DNA from: an uncultured Bacteroidota bacterium | GTDB taxonomy: Bacteria > Bacteroidota > Bacteroidia > Chitinophagales > Chitinophagaceae | Direction: 5' to 3' | DNA: 64,000 nucleotides | Assembly (NCBI GenBank): GCA_903835005.1 | Contig: CAILLK010000154.1 | Coordinates: forward strand, 42,523-106,522 | Shown: positions 10,483 to 18,030 of the stretch, in pieces | Position numbering within the stretch: position 1 is the first letter of the stretch | Layout of the letters: each line of letters opens with the position of its first letter | The notes under the pieces: generated by a model | What the model saw: only the letters and a program-made list of their open reading frames with translations | What the model was told of the DNA's origin: nothing | Databases searched by the model: none | Program-made: the position numbers and the translations under genes

Positions 10483-10879
10483 TGCGCTGTATAGTTTATG
10501 CTATATGGTATTTTATTAGCTTTTCATCTCAATCCAACACTACTCCTGATACTATAGGCGTATAGTTGGCTGTAAATGTTAGTATCTTAGTGATATTTTT
10601 ATTTGCTTAATCTTGCTTTGATCAATAATAAGCCGTCCGGAGGATGGGAAAGGTGCAAACTATAAAAGTAATTTTGCTGCTCCGGTGGGAAATAGGGTGA
10701 ATTGAAATCTAAGTTAACTAAAACGATCTTATTCCCCAAAAATGATTTTGAAGGATTTAAATGTCTTTGTATAAAACTGTTTTTAATAATTTTGTATTCT
10801 AAAGTGGCTTTTACATTACAATTTTAACCAATAATAATAGCTTTAAACAAATGAAATCTCTTTTTATACTGGTGGGCAT

Positions 10880-11377
10880 ATGGGATCAGCTGATGGAAAT
10901 GGGCGAAATAAAATCTTAATATCATCCCCGGCTAACCAGAATATTGTTACTTCAAATAGACGCAACAATAATTCTAATCATGTATCGACTATACAAAGAG
11001 TTATCTGTAAACTGAGGGCCTACATTATTTTCAAAGGCATCAATTCTTCTCTAAAAAAAGTTGATTTAACAGAAAAAGGTATAAATAAACCCAAATCATT
11101 AGATCAGTTTCTGAATGAACTACTAAATAATACCAACTGAGAATTTCAGCAGAAGGTTAAAAAAACTCAAAAAGAAATCAAATATTCTCATTCTCATTGC
11201 TTTTTTAAGCAATATCAATCAGGAAGCAGCTTATCAAATAGTAAAGTGCCAATTTCTTTGGCGGATTCATTATCTTCTGATGTTGATTCTCCAGGTTCTC
11301 TTGGAAAGAGAGATATTCCTAAGCAAAAATTGAAATGTACCATCAAGTTGCAGCCTTTATATGTAAAATCTCAGTAA
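10880..11377 (+). pseudogene. possible decayed small gene with one in-frame TGA
   Basis: A frame of 86 codons from the ATG at 10880 stops at TGA 11138-11140, then continues in the same frame for another 78 codons to TAA at 11375-11377. Such a long stop-free extension in AT-rich DNA suggests a former coding region of about 165 residues. I recognise no domain. The first part is Asn/Ile/Lys rich and the second Ser/Lys rich. The stretch 10483-10879 before it shows no gene. It could equally be chance. Confidence 0.25.
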
Positions 11378-11394
11378 GTGTTATCAAGATCATT

Positions 11395-11571
11395 TTATTT
11401 CAGAGTAAAGGTTAAATTGAAACTTGTTTTAAGCAAATTTGCTGCTTCTTCAAATTTTTCATATTCACAATCATCGTTTATAACAATTTCAATCCTACCT
11501 TCATGAGCTACAAATTTTGGCTACAAAGGAAATAAGTTATTCGCGCAATTAATTTCTAAATCTGCTATGGA
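11395..11571 (-). pseudogene. gene remnant interrupted by an in-frame TAG
   Basis: On the minus strand a frame without a start codon reads from 11571 to a TAA at 11395-11397, with one in-frame TAG at 11521-11523. The 41 codons after the TAG look protein-like ('VAHEGRIEIVINDDCEYEKF', then 'EEAANLLKTSFNLTFTLK'). Upstream reads 'ADLEINCANNLFPL'. It resembles the C-terminal end of a small soluble protein. The family is not recognised, and the 5' part is missing. Confidence 0.3.
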
Positions 11572-11690
11572 TTAATATTAAGGAATTAGTGGCCGCCTGC
11601 AAAAAAAAATTAAATGAAGTTGGTTTTTGAAGCGCAAAATATTTTTCATATTATGCAAATACTATCCACACATCCGAAATTTCATATTTA

Positions 11691-11909
11691 TCACACCTTC
11701 ATCACTTCAACTTCGGCAGTATTATTATAAGCCAATTCTACCTGTGCCTGAATTTGGTCGGAAGTTGGGGCATCATAATATGCTTCTCCGCAATTATCAC
11801 AAATCATTGCATCCACATTCTTCACCACCATAAATGCATCCTTTACAAAAGCACTGAAATGGGTTTTGCCAGGTTTGCATACTCCGGTTTTACAAATTAC
11901 ACAGATCAT
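11691..11909 (-). CDS. YgiT-type (MqsA-like) zinc-finger antitoxin
   Basis: The protein has 72 residues. Two CxxC pairs ('CVICKTGVCKPG' and 'MICDNCGEAYYDA') form the zinc-binding N-terminal domain typical of MqsA/YgiT antitoxins. The helix-turn-helix part of full MqsA is absent, as is usual for this short subfamily. It ends 'LAYNNTAEVEVMKV'. Its ATG overlaps by 4 nt (ATGA) the original stop of the upstream DUF4258 reading frame, so the pair was translationally coupled. The partner is now interrupted by a nonsense codon, so this may be an orphan antitoxin. Confidence 0.8.
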   Translation of the reverse strand: MICVICKTGVCKPGKTHFSAFVKDAFMVVKNVDAMICDNCGEAYYDAPTSDQIQAQVELAYNNTAEVEVMKV

Positions 11910-12199
11910 AATAATTCGTTTTTATTTCTGAAATCTGGTTCCCAAACTTCCGGATCAGGTTCATAACACGTTATAAGTATACACTAATTACTAACAGGAT
12001 TTTGTGCTATAACGATGTGCAACGGCCTTCTATTTACAAACTTAAGCAATAAATAGCTTGGATATGGTTTATCGGATTGGTAAGATTTTATGATCTCTAT
12101 GAATTTGACTACTTCTTCGATTTCAACACTTTGGATACGCCGGGTTATCATCGCTTTTAAAGCATGATCTGAAAACAGTAATCCAACACAATCACGCAT
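11906..12199 (-). pseudogene. DUF4258 toxin-like gene broken by an in-frame amber codon
   Basis: From the ATG at 12199 the frame encodes 71 residues ('FSDHALKAMITRRIQSVEIE...') and meets TAG at 11984-11986. Without changing frame it continues 25 more codons with 'CILITCYEPDPEVWEPDF', the conserved C-terminal signature of DUF4258, to a TGA at 11906-11908. That TGA overlaps the ATG of the zinc-finger gene. The intact product would have been about 97 residues, the normal length for this family, which pairs with YgiT-type proteins in toxin-antitoxin-like loci. A single base change explains the break. Either the toxin is inactive, or the truncated form retains some role. Confidence 0.8.
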
Positions 12200-12256
12200 T
12201 TAAGTGAAATTTTGATAAAAACAAGAAAATTTCCATAATGCTGGAAAGTGCCATTC

Positions 12257-13426
12257 CTATCCCACTCTCCTTCTCTTCATCTCCTTATTAATCAAAGATA
12301 ACTCCCTCCCCGTTTGCCCTGCCACTGATGTATTCTCCTGTGCCCGACGCATCAGATAGGGCAGTACATCCTTCACTGGCCCGTAGGGCAGGTATTTCGC
12401 TACATGATAATGTTCATGAGCCAGGTTGAAGGAAATATTATCGCTCATACCATACAATTGGGAAAAATAAACACGGTCTGTATTAGCCGGTATCTTATTA
12501 TCGAGCATGTATTTGGCAACCTTCAGGCAACTGGCCTCGTTATGCGTTCCCACAAACAATGCCAGCCCATCCAGGCGCTGCAGGCAGAAAAGTGTAGCCT
12601 CATCATAATCTTTATCAGTAGCCTGCTTATTGGGCTGTATAGGCGATGGGTAATTCATAACTGCGGCCCGTGCACGCTCCTTTTCCATATAGGCGCCCCT
12701 TACCAGCTTAGCGCCCAGCAAATAACCTTTTGCTTTAGCCGCATTGTATGATTCCTGCAGGTACACCAACCGGTCGTGCCGGTACATCTGGAAGGTATTA
12801 TACACAATCACTTTGGTTTTGTTATACCGTTCCATCATGGCATTGGTCAGCTCATCCACCGGCAATTGTATCCAGCTTTCTTCTGCGTCCACAAGCACCA
12901 TGATATTGTTTGCCGATGCTGCCTTGCAAATGGTATCTATTCGTCCGTAAACCCGCTTCCAGGCTGTATCTTCATCATTAGTTAGTGGCTGCCTGCTATG
13001 CACCTTCTCCAGTAGTGCAAAATAGGCAAACCCCGTTATCTTCATACTGATAAAAGGTATGTTTTTACTCGAAGCAGCATACTCAATAGCCCTGATAAAT
13101 TCGGGCACCGCCTTATCAAAATCTTCCTCACTTTCTTTTCCCTCCACGCCATAATCAAGTATGGTACCTATGCCATATTTGCCCAGCATTGCCGCCGTAC
13201 CAGCAGCCTCTTCCATGGTCTCCCCTCCGCAGAAATGATCAAACAACGTATGCTTGATTATCCCCTTTACCGGCAATCGCAGCGATATTGCCATACTGGT
13301 CAGTTTCATACCCACCTTGGTCAGCGCCGGCGAACTCATTGACGAAAACAAAAAACGGGCATGTTTCAGTTCTTTATCGCTGCGGTATTCAAAAGCAATC
13401 TGCGTATTCTCAAATTCAGGAAGCAT
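12257..13426 (-). CDS. proline dehydrogenase (monofunctional PRODH)
   Basis: The protein has 389 residues and matches FAD-dependent proline dehydrogenases, which oxidise L-proline to 1-pyrroline-5-carboxylate and pass electrons to the quinone pool. Visible signatures are 'FCGGETMEEA', 'ISMKITGFA', 'VLVDAEESWIQ', the strongly conserved 'GAKLVRGAYMEKERARA', 'GTHNEAS', and 'SQLYGMSDNISFNLA'. The C-terminal 'YLMRRAQENTSVAGQTGREL' carries the Arg pair that binds substrate. There is no fused P5C dehydrogenase domain, as expected for Bacteroidota. A TACCTTTG promoter element lies 17 bp before the start. Confidence 0.92.
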   Translation of the reverse strand: MLPEFENTQIAFEYRSDKELKHARFLFSSMSSPALTKVGMKLTSMAISLRLPVKGIIKHTLFDHFCGGETMEEAAGTAAMLGKYGIGTILDYGVEGKESEEDFDKAVPEFIRAIEYAASSKNIPFISMKITGFAYFALLEKVHSRQPLTNDEDTAWKRVYGRIDTICKAASANNIMVLVDAEESWIQLPVDELTNAMMERYNKTKVIVYNTFQMYRHDRLVYLQESYNAAKAKGYLLGAKLVRGAYMEKERARAAVMNYPSPIQPNKQATDKDYDEATLFCLQRLDGLALFVGTHNEASCLKVAKYMLDNKIPANTDRVYFSQLYGMSDNISFNLAHEHYHVAKYLPYGPVKDVLPYLMRRAQENTSVAGQTGRELSLINKEMKRRRVG

Positions 13427-13442
13427 AGAAGATATAAAGGTG

Positions 13443-13450
13443 CAAAGGTA
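13443..13450 (-). promoter_or_regulatory. -7 promoter element of proline dehydrogenase
   Basis: The plus-strand CAAAGGTA reads TACCTTTG on the minus strand, matching the Bacteroidota TAnnTTTG -7 consensus. It lies 17 bp upstream of the ATG at 13426, implying a very short leader. I saw no clear -33 TTG. Confidence 0.5.
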
Positions 13451-13691
13451 GCTTTTGGAATGAAATATCTGACAAATAAGCCCTAAAGATGTTGCAGAAT
13501 AACTTAATTCCAGTTGCGTTTATTTTCATGTGTCACTTGATGCTCCTGTAGCAGCAACCGATTAGCAGAAACAGGAAAATGGGTACTCATTGCTCCCTTG
13601 GAGCTAACCTTATTTCATTTAAACTTTAATTCACTAATATGCCATATGATCTTTAATCCGGATAGCCCGCAACCAGATCTTTTGCGTGATA

Positions 13692-13722
13692 TATCTTTGC
13701 AATCAGGAAAATAATAGCTTTG
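13692..13722 (+). promoter_or_regulatory. two candidate -7 elements ahead of purine nucleoside phosphorylase
   Basis: TATCTTTG (13692-13699) and TAGCTTTG (13715-13722) both fit TAnnTTTG and lie 56-79 bp before the ATG at 13778. The rest of the 350-bp gap 13427-13777 holds no gene. A 'TTTGCGCCCCTGCGCCTTTGCG' type string overlaps here and resembles common low-information intergenic repeats. Confidence 0.4.
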
Positions 13723-13777
13723 CGCCCCTGCGCCTTTGCGTGAGTCCGTTTATTAATATAAACTAACAAATACTCCG

Positions 13778-14605
13778 ATGTCAATTTTCGATAAAATACA
13801 AACAACCGCCGGTTTCATCCGCACTAAAATAAAATCTCAGCCCCATATCGGCATCATCCTCGGCAGTGGCCTTGGTGGACTTGTGGATCTGATCGAAACA
13901 GAAACTGAAATCCTCTATACCGAAATCCCCGGCTTCCCGGTAAGCACTGTAAAGGGACATGGCGGGGCACTGGTATTTGGTAAAATTGAGGGTGTGGACG
14001 TTATGCTTATGTCGGGCAGGTTTCATTATTACGAAGGTTATAGTATGGAGGAGGTCACTTTCCCGGTTCGGGTAATGAAGGCCCTTGGTGTACATACCCT
14101 GATGGTGTCCAATGCATCGGGGGGCACAAACCCCGGATTCACCATCGGCGATCTTATGCTCATCAGGGACCACATCAACCTGTTTCCCGAGCACCCGCTG
14201 CGCGGCCCCAACGATGAGCGCCTGGGCACCCGCTTCCCAGATATGGGCCAGGCATATGATCATGATCTCCTGGAAATGGCCCGACGCATAGCTGGCACAA
14301 AAGGTATCACTGTCCGGTCCGGCATTTATATCGGCCTACAGGGCCCCACATTCGAAACTCCCGCTGAATACCGCTGGCTGCACACCATAGGTGGCGATGC
14401 AGTAGGCATGAGCACTGTGCCCGAAGTTATAGTTGCCCGCCATGCAGGCATCCGGGTATTCGCCATAAGTGTCATCACCGACATAGGCATCAGCGACGAA
14501 CCCATAACCATAACCCATGAAGAAGTCCTCGAAGCCGCCAATGCCGCTGCGCCCAAAATGGCAGCTATTGTAGCTGGGATGGTGAAGGAGATAGGAAGCC
14601 TATAG
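13778..14605 (+). CDS. purine-nucleoside phosphorylase
   Basis: The protein has 275 residues, the usual length for trimeric PNP (PNP/XapA/PunA family). It cleaves purine (deoxy)nucleosides with phosphate to base and (deoxy)ribose 1-phosphate in purine salvage. Signatures are the phosphate loop 'GIILGSGLGGLVD', 'KGHGG', 'MSGRFHYYEGY', 'LMVSNASGGTNP' and 'GLQGPTFETPAEYR'. The base- and ribose-binding motif 'GGDAVGMSTVPEVIVARH' and 'VITDIG' with a following 'HEEVL' are also present. It is convergent with the LytTR regulator, and the last 6 bp overlap. Confidence 0.93.
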   Translation: MSIFDKIQTTAGFIRTKIKSQPHIGIILGSGLGGLVDLIETETEILYTEIPGFPVSTVKGHGGALVFGKIEGVDVMLMSGRFHYYEGYSMEEVTFPVRVMKALGVHTLMVSNASGGTNPGFTIGDLMLIRDHINLFPEHPLRGPNDERLGTRFPDMGQAYDHDLLEMARRIAGTKGITVRSGIYIGLQGPTFETPAEYRWLHTIGGDAVGMSTVPEVIVARHAGIRVFAISVITDIGISDEPITITHEEVLEAANAAAPKMAAIVAGMVKEIGSL

Positions 14606-15322
14606 ACTGAATATTTCCCTTATCCTGTTCACTTGCCTTCGCGATACTTCCACCTGCTCGCCGGTAATGAGTGTGAGTTTCAGTCGGCCGCCGAAAGTTT
14701 CGGCTACACCGCTGATAAATTTTACATTTATGATCTGCTGCCGGTTCACCCGGATAAACTGCTGCACATCCAGGGTATTCTCCACATGCTGAATGGATTT
14801 GAGTATCAGCGGGCTGTTCTTTTCAAAGAATATCTGGGTATAATTTCCCTTCGATTCAAACAACCTGATTGTACCTACCGTTACAAACCAGCACTTATTA
14901 CCGTCTTTCACAAATATGCTGCTTGCAGCTGTCAGTTTTGCAGCGCTGGCTTCCGTTTTTTTTTGCTGCAGCAGTTGTTCTTCTGCTTTCATTATCGCCC
15001 GTTCCAGCCGCTCCGGCACTATGGGTTTCAGCAAATAATCTATTGTGTTATACTCAAACGACTGTAACGCATACTGGTCGAAAGCGGTAGTGAAAATTAC
15101 TGCCGGTACCTGGTCCAGTTCCTGCAGTATCTCGAATCCGTTTTTGCCCGGCAACTGTATATCCAGGAAAAGCAAATCGGGCTGTTCCGATGCAATCAGG
15201 GCCAGCGCCTCTGTGGCCGATTCAGCCTCTCCGGCTATCTCTATCTGCGAAAAGCCTTTAAGCATGGTTTTCAGTTCCAGCCGGGCCAGCCGCGAGTCTT
15301 CTACTATAACTGCTTTTATCAT
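14600..15322 (-). CDS. LytTR-family response regulator
   Basis: The protein has 240 residues. The receiver domain (1-120) carries 'EDSRLARLELKTML', the phospho-acceptor Asp in 'LLFLDIQLPGKNGFEI', 'VIFTTAFDQYAL' and the switch Lys in 'DYLLKPI'. The C-terminal LytTR DNA-binding domain (about 140-240) shows 'FVTVGTIRLFESKGNYTQIF', 'FIRVNRQQIINVKFI' and 'LKLTLITGEQVEVSRRQVNR'. It acts with the adjacent sensor kinase, whose stop overlaps its ATG by 4 nt (ATGA), so the two are translationally coupled. Targets are unknown, but the co-operonic hydrolase may be one. Confidence 0.92.
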   Translation of the reverse strand: MIKAVIVEDSRLARLELKTMLKGFSQIEIAGEAESATEALALIASEQPDLLFLDIQLPGKNGFEILQELDQVPAVIFTTAFDQYALQSFEYNTIDYLLKPIVPERLERAIMKAEEQLLQQKKTEASAAKLTAASSIFVKDGNKCWFVTVGTIRLFESKGNYTQIFFEKNSPLILKSIQHVENTLDVQQFIRVNRQQIINVKFISGVAETFGGRLKLTLITGEQVEVSRRQVNRIREIFSL

Positions 15323-16356
15323 AGTTGTTCAATACTTATGGTGACTGTTACAAATGGAGCCTCTTCCGTAATCTTTAGCTGCGCTCTGTCGTTATAAAGC
15401 AGCTTCAGCCGCTTCACAACATTGTTCAGCCCTATGCCTATACTGTCTTCCAGCTGGTTCTTTTCCTGAAGCGTGCCTGTGTTTTTCACTCTTAGTACCA
15501 GTTGCTTCCCAACGGGCCGAATATCTATATAAATAATGCCTCCCGACGGGCTCAGTGCTATTCCATGCTTCACTGCATTTTCTACCAGCAGTTGCAGTAT
15601 CATGGGGGGTATTTTCTCATTCAGTATAGTTTCATCTGCTTGCACCGTATACTGCATACGTTCTTCATACTGTATCCCCACCAGCTGCAGGTATTGGGTT
15701 ACGATGGCTATTTCCCTTGCCACCGTTGTCTCACTGTCTTCTGAATGCTGCAGGGCATACCTGAAATTCTCCGAAAACAACGTAAGCATCTGCCTCGCCT
15801 TCTCAGGGTTTTCCAGTATCAGTGCCCTGATATTATTCAGCGCGTTGAACAGGAAGTGCGGGTTGATCTGTGACTTCAATTTGCCAAGGCTTGCTTTTTG
15901 TATCTCTGCTTCCAGCTTCCATTTCTCCACTTCGGTTCTGTGGTATTGCCTCATCAGGTAATAGCCCAGGTACACCAGGTTCCATATCAATATCAATGAG
16001 CCCAGGGGTATGATTTGTAGGGTAATTAAGAACAGATTTAAATGATATTTGCCCGCTATCGGCAATGATGCCAGCACCAGCAATACCATCCAACCAACCG
16101 ACATGATCAGGCTTGAAATTATCAGTGATCCCAATACCGGTAACGGTTTTAGTGTGAACCGGTAATTACGCCTTTTCAGATACATCCGGTAGGCTGAGGT
16201 TACGATAAAGCCACCTGTGGTAATGGCCACGAAATTAAAATACTGAATGAACTGTGCCTTTCCGGCTACAAAATGCTGGGGCAGAAAATTAACAAGCCCT
16301 ATCACTAACCAGGCAACTATCTGTACCGGCCAAAACCATCTGCGCTTGCTGTTCAT
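15319..16356 (-). CDS. LytS-type sensor histidine kinase
   Basis: The protein has 345 residues. Four membrane spans in the first about 140 residues ('FWPVQIVAWLVIGLVNFLP', 'LIISSLIMSVGWMVLLVLAS', 'LITLQIIPLGSLILIWNLVY') are followed by a coiled linker. The His_kinase domain has the phospho-accepting His in 'LKSQINPHFLFNALNNI'. The ATPase domain shows 'LLVENAVKHGI' (N box) and 'SIGIGLNNVVKRL' (G box). There is no periplasmic sensor domain, so the signal is probably membrane-borne. It sits between an alpha/beta hydrolase gene (1-nt stop/start overlap) and its cognate LytTR regulator (4-nt overlap). Confidence 0.9.
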   Translation of the reverse strand: MNSKRRWFWPVQIVAWLVIGLVNFLPQHFVAGKAQFIQYFNFVAITTGGFIVTSAYRMYLKRRNYRFTLKPLPVLGSLIISSLIMSVGWMVLLVLASLPIAGKYHLNLFLITLQIIPLGSLILIWNLVYLGYYLMRQYHRTEVEKWKLEAEIQKASLGKLKSQINPHFLFNALNNIRALILENPEKARQMLTLFSENFRYALQHSEDSETTVAREIAIVTQYLQLVGIQYEERMQYTVQADETILNEKIPPMILQLLVENAVKHGIALSPSGGIIYIDIRPVGKQLVLRVKNTGTLQEKNQLEDSIGIGLNNVVKRLKLLYNDRAQLKITEEAPFVTVTISIEQL

Positions 16357-17768
16357 TATAATTTGTTTATCCAGTCAGTTACGGTTTTCAGAGCAAGCGG
16401 GTTTACTGTTTCGGTAATCTTACCATATTCTTCAACAGATCCGGTGGTTGCTTTCTGGAACAAATGATTCAACCCTTCCAATGGTGCTATCTGCACATTA
16501 CGGTTGCCGGCTTTTTGCAGACAGTCCTTAATTCCTTTCAGATTAGGTACGCAGCTTACCTGCATATCCAGGGTTCCGTTCAGAGCCAGCACAGGGCATT
16601 GGGTGCGGGTCAGGTAATCTGCCGGGTCAAATGTAATAAAGTATCTGTACCATGGCGAGCAAACCTTCATTACCCCTTCCTGCAGCTTTGCGTCACTGCT
16701 GTCTTCTCCGCGATCCTGTGCCGGTAATTTATTCAGTTCATTACGCATCATTTTCTGCAGTTTGGTTTTCAGCTCTTCTTCAGGCAGGTTTTTATATTCA
16801 CCCATTGTTGCATAAAGCTTTTTATTGAGCCTGGCAGCAGTAGCAATCTCGCTGTCGGATGCGCCGCTCAGCCGCATCTGGTCGGCTGTTTGCTGAATCA
16901 TTAACTCCGAATTAGGTATTCCGGGGCCGGCCAGCAGTATTATAAATTTTACCGCCTTGTTACTGCTTGCCACCATTGGCGCTATCATACCGCCCTCACT
17001 GTGCCCCATCAGGCCTATGCTCAGGTTTTTCAGGTCGCTGCGCGATTGGATATAGCTGACAGCTGCTTCCACATCATCGGCAAAATCGGCTGAAGTAGCT
17101 GTTGTAAACACACCTGTAGAGGCGCCCACCCCGCGGTCATCAAACCGCAATACGGCAATGCCATTACGGGTAAGCCAGTCGCTCCATACCAGGAACGGGC
17201 GGTGGTTGAATTGTGCTACCTCTTCGTTGCGGTTCTGTGGGCCCGATCCGGTGATGAATACCACTATCCTTTTTGCATTGCCGTCCGAAGGCAAAGTAAG
17301 TGTGCCGGCAAGTGTGTTGCCTGCCTTTGGATTAGTAAATGATACTTCCTCCTGGCGATACGGAAACGAGGTAGGATCCTGTGGCCGGGCCGGGCCTGCT
17401 GCCTTCGCTTCTTTGTTTTCTGTTGTTGAAAGCTTCAGAGCTACGTTTGCCGGGCCCTGACTGAATACTCCGTTTATAATACTGCTGTCGGGTACCAGTG
17501 TGCCGGTATAGGTCATACCCATTTTGGCTATGGTTATGGTTACCTGGTTGCCGTCAACCGTAGTCTTGTCGGTAGCAATTCCGGATGCCAGCTGATCGGG
17601 GCTGTCCATAGTGGTTGTATAAATCTCTCCTGTTTTGGAGATGTGGAAGACAATACGCAGTTTCTTGCTGTGAAACTCCAGGGTTCCATACCAGGTTCCG
17701 GAAATGTTTTGTGCCATCAGGCAAACTGCGCAGAGCAGTAAAGTGAATGTGATGATGATCTTTTTCAT
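16356..17768 (-). CDS. exported alpha/beta hydrolase (S9-like or serine esterase type)
   Basis: The protein has 470 residues with a signal peptide ending at 'CAVCLMAQ'. Residues of about 22-125 form a beta-rich lipocalin-like domain ('GTWYGTLEFHSKKLRIVFHI'). The hydrolase fold follows, with an oxyanion stretch 'VVFITGSGPQNRNEE', 'FDDRGVGAS', the nucleophile in 'LMGHSEGGMIAP', the acid in 'NGTLDMQV' and the His in 'EGLNHLFQKA'. The substrate is unknown; similar Bacteroidota proteins are annotated only as alpha/beta hydrolases. It is the first gene of a tightly overlapping unit with the LytS/LytTR pair, which suggests joint regulation. Confidence 0.85.
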   Translation of the reverse strand: MKKIIITFTLLLCAVCLMAQNISGTWYGTLEFHSKKLRIVFHISKTGEIYTTTMDSPDQLASGIATDKTTVDGNQVTITIAKMGMTYTGTLVPDSSIINGVFSQGPANVALKLSTTENKEAKAAGPARPQDPTSFPYRQEEVSFTNPKAGNTLAGTLTLPSDGNAKRIVVFITGSGPQNRNEEVAQFNHRPFLVWSDWLTRNGIAVLRFDDRGVGASTGVFTTATSADFADDVEAAVSYIQSRSDLKNLSIGLMGHSEGGMIAPMVASSNKAVKFIILLAGPGIPNSELMIQQTADQMRLSGASDSEIATAARLNKKLYATMGEYKNLPEEELKTKLQKMMRNELNKLPAQDRGEDSSDAKLQEGVMKVCSPWYRYFITFDPADYLTRTQCPVLALNGTLDMQVSCVPNLKGIKDCLQKAGNRNVQIAPLEGLNHLFQKATTGSVEEYGKITETVNPLALKTVTDWINKL

Positions 17769-17981
17769 AATTGTTTAGATTTTAAGTCAAATTTCAGCCG
17801 TTTTATCCTGGCTTCAAAGCTTATTGTGACGAACGGTTATTAACAATGATGAGCGGTTATTAGGAGGGTTTACCATTTTTCTGTTCATTAACATTGCCCG
17901 GACTATTTGATTTCACCTTCGCAATTTCAATGCATGGTGGTCATGCATGAAGATATAACTTTTCATCAGTTCATACATAAA

Positions 17982-18012
17982 AAAACGCCTCCCAAATGCA
18001 GGAAGGCGTTTT
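17982..18012 (-). terminator. rho-independent terminator after the NHL/T9SS gene
   Basis: A perfect 9-bp stem (17982-17990 with 18004-18012) lies 19 bp past the stop of the gene at 18031-20187. It is followed on the minus strand by a T-run (plus-strand AAAAAA at 17980-17985). Confidence 0.8.
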
Positions 18013-18030
18013 ATAAAAATACAGGATGTT

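Noticed and set aside
11984..11986. Programmed amber read-through in the DUF4258 gene
   Set aside because: There is no pyrrolysine context or read-through signal, and TAG ends other genes in the window; a point mutation is simpler.
13681..13745. TTTGCGCC/TTTGCG repeats as an RNA gene
   Set aside because: It is low-complexity intergenic sequence with promoter-like boxes; no stable fold or RNA family was recognised.
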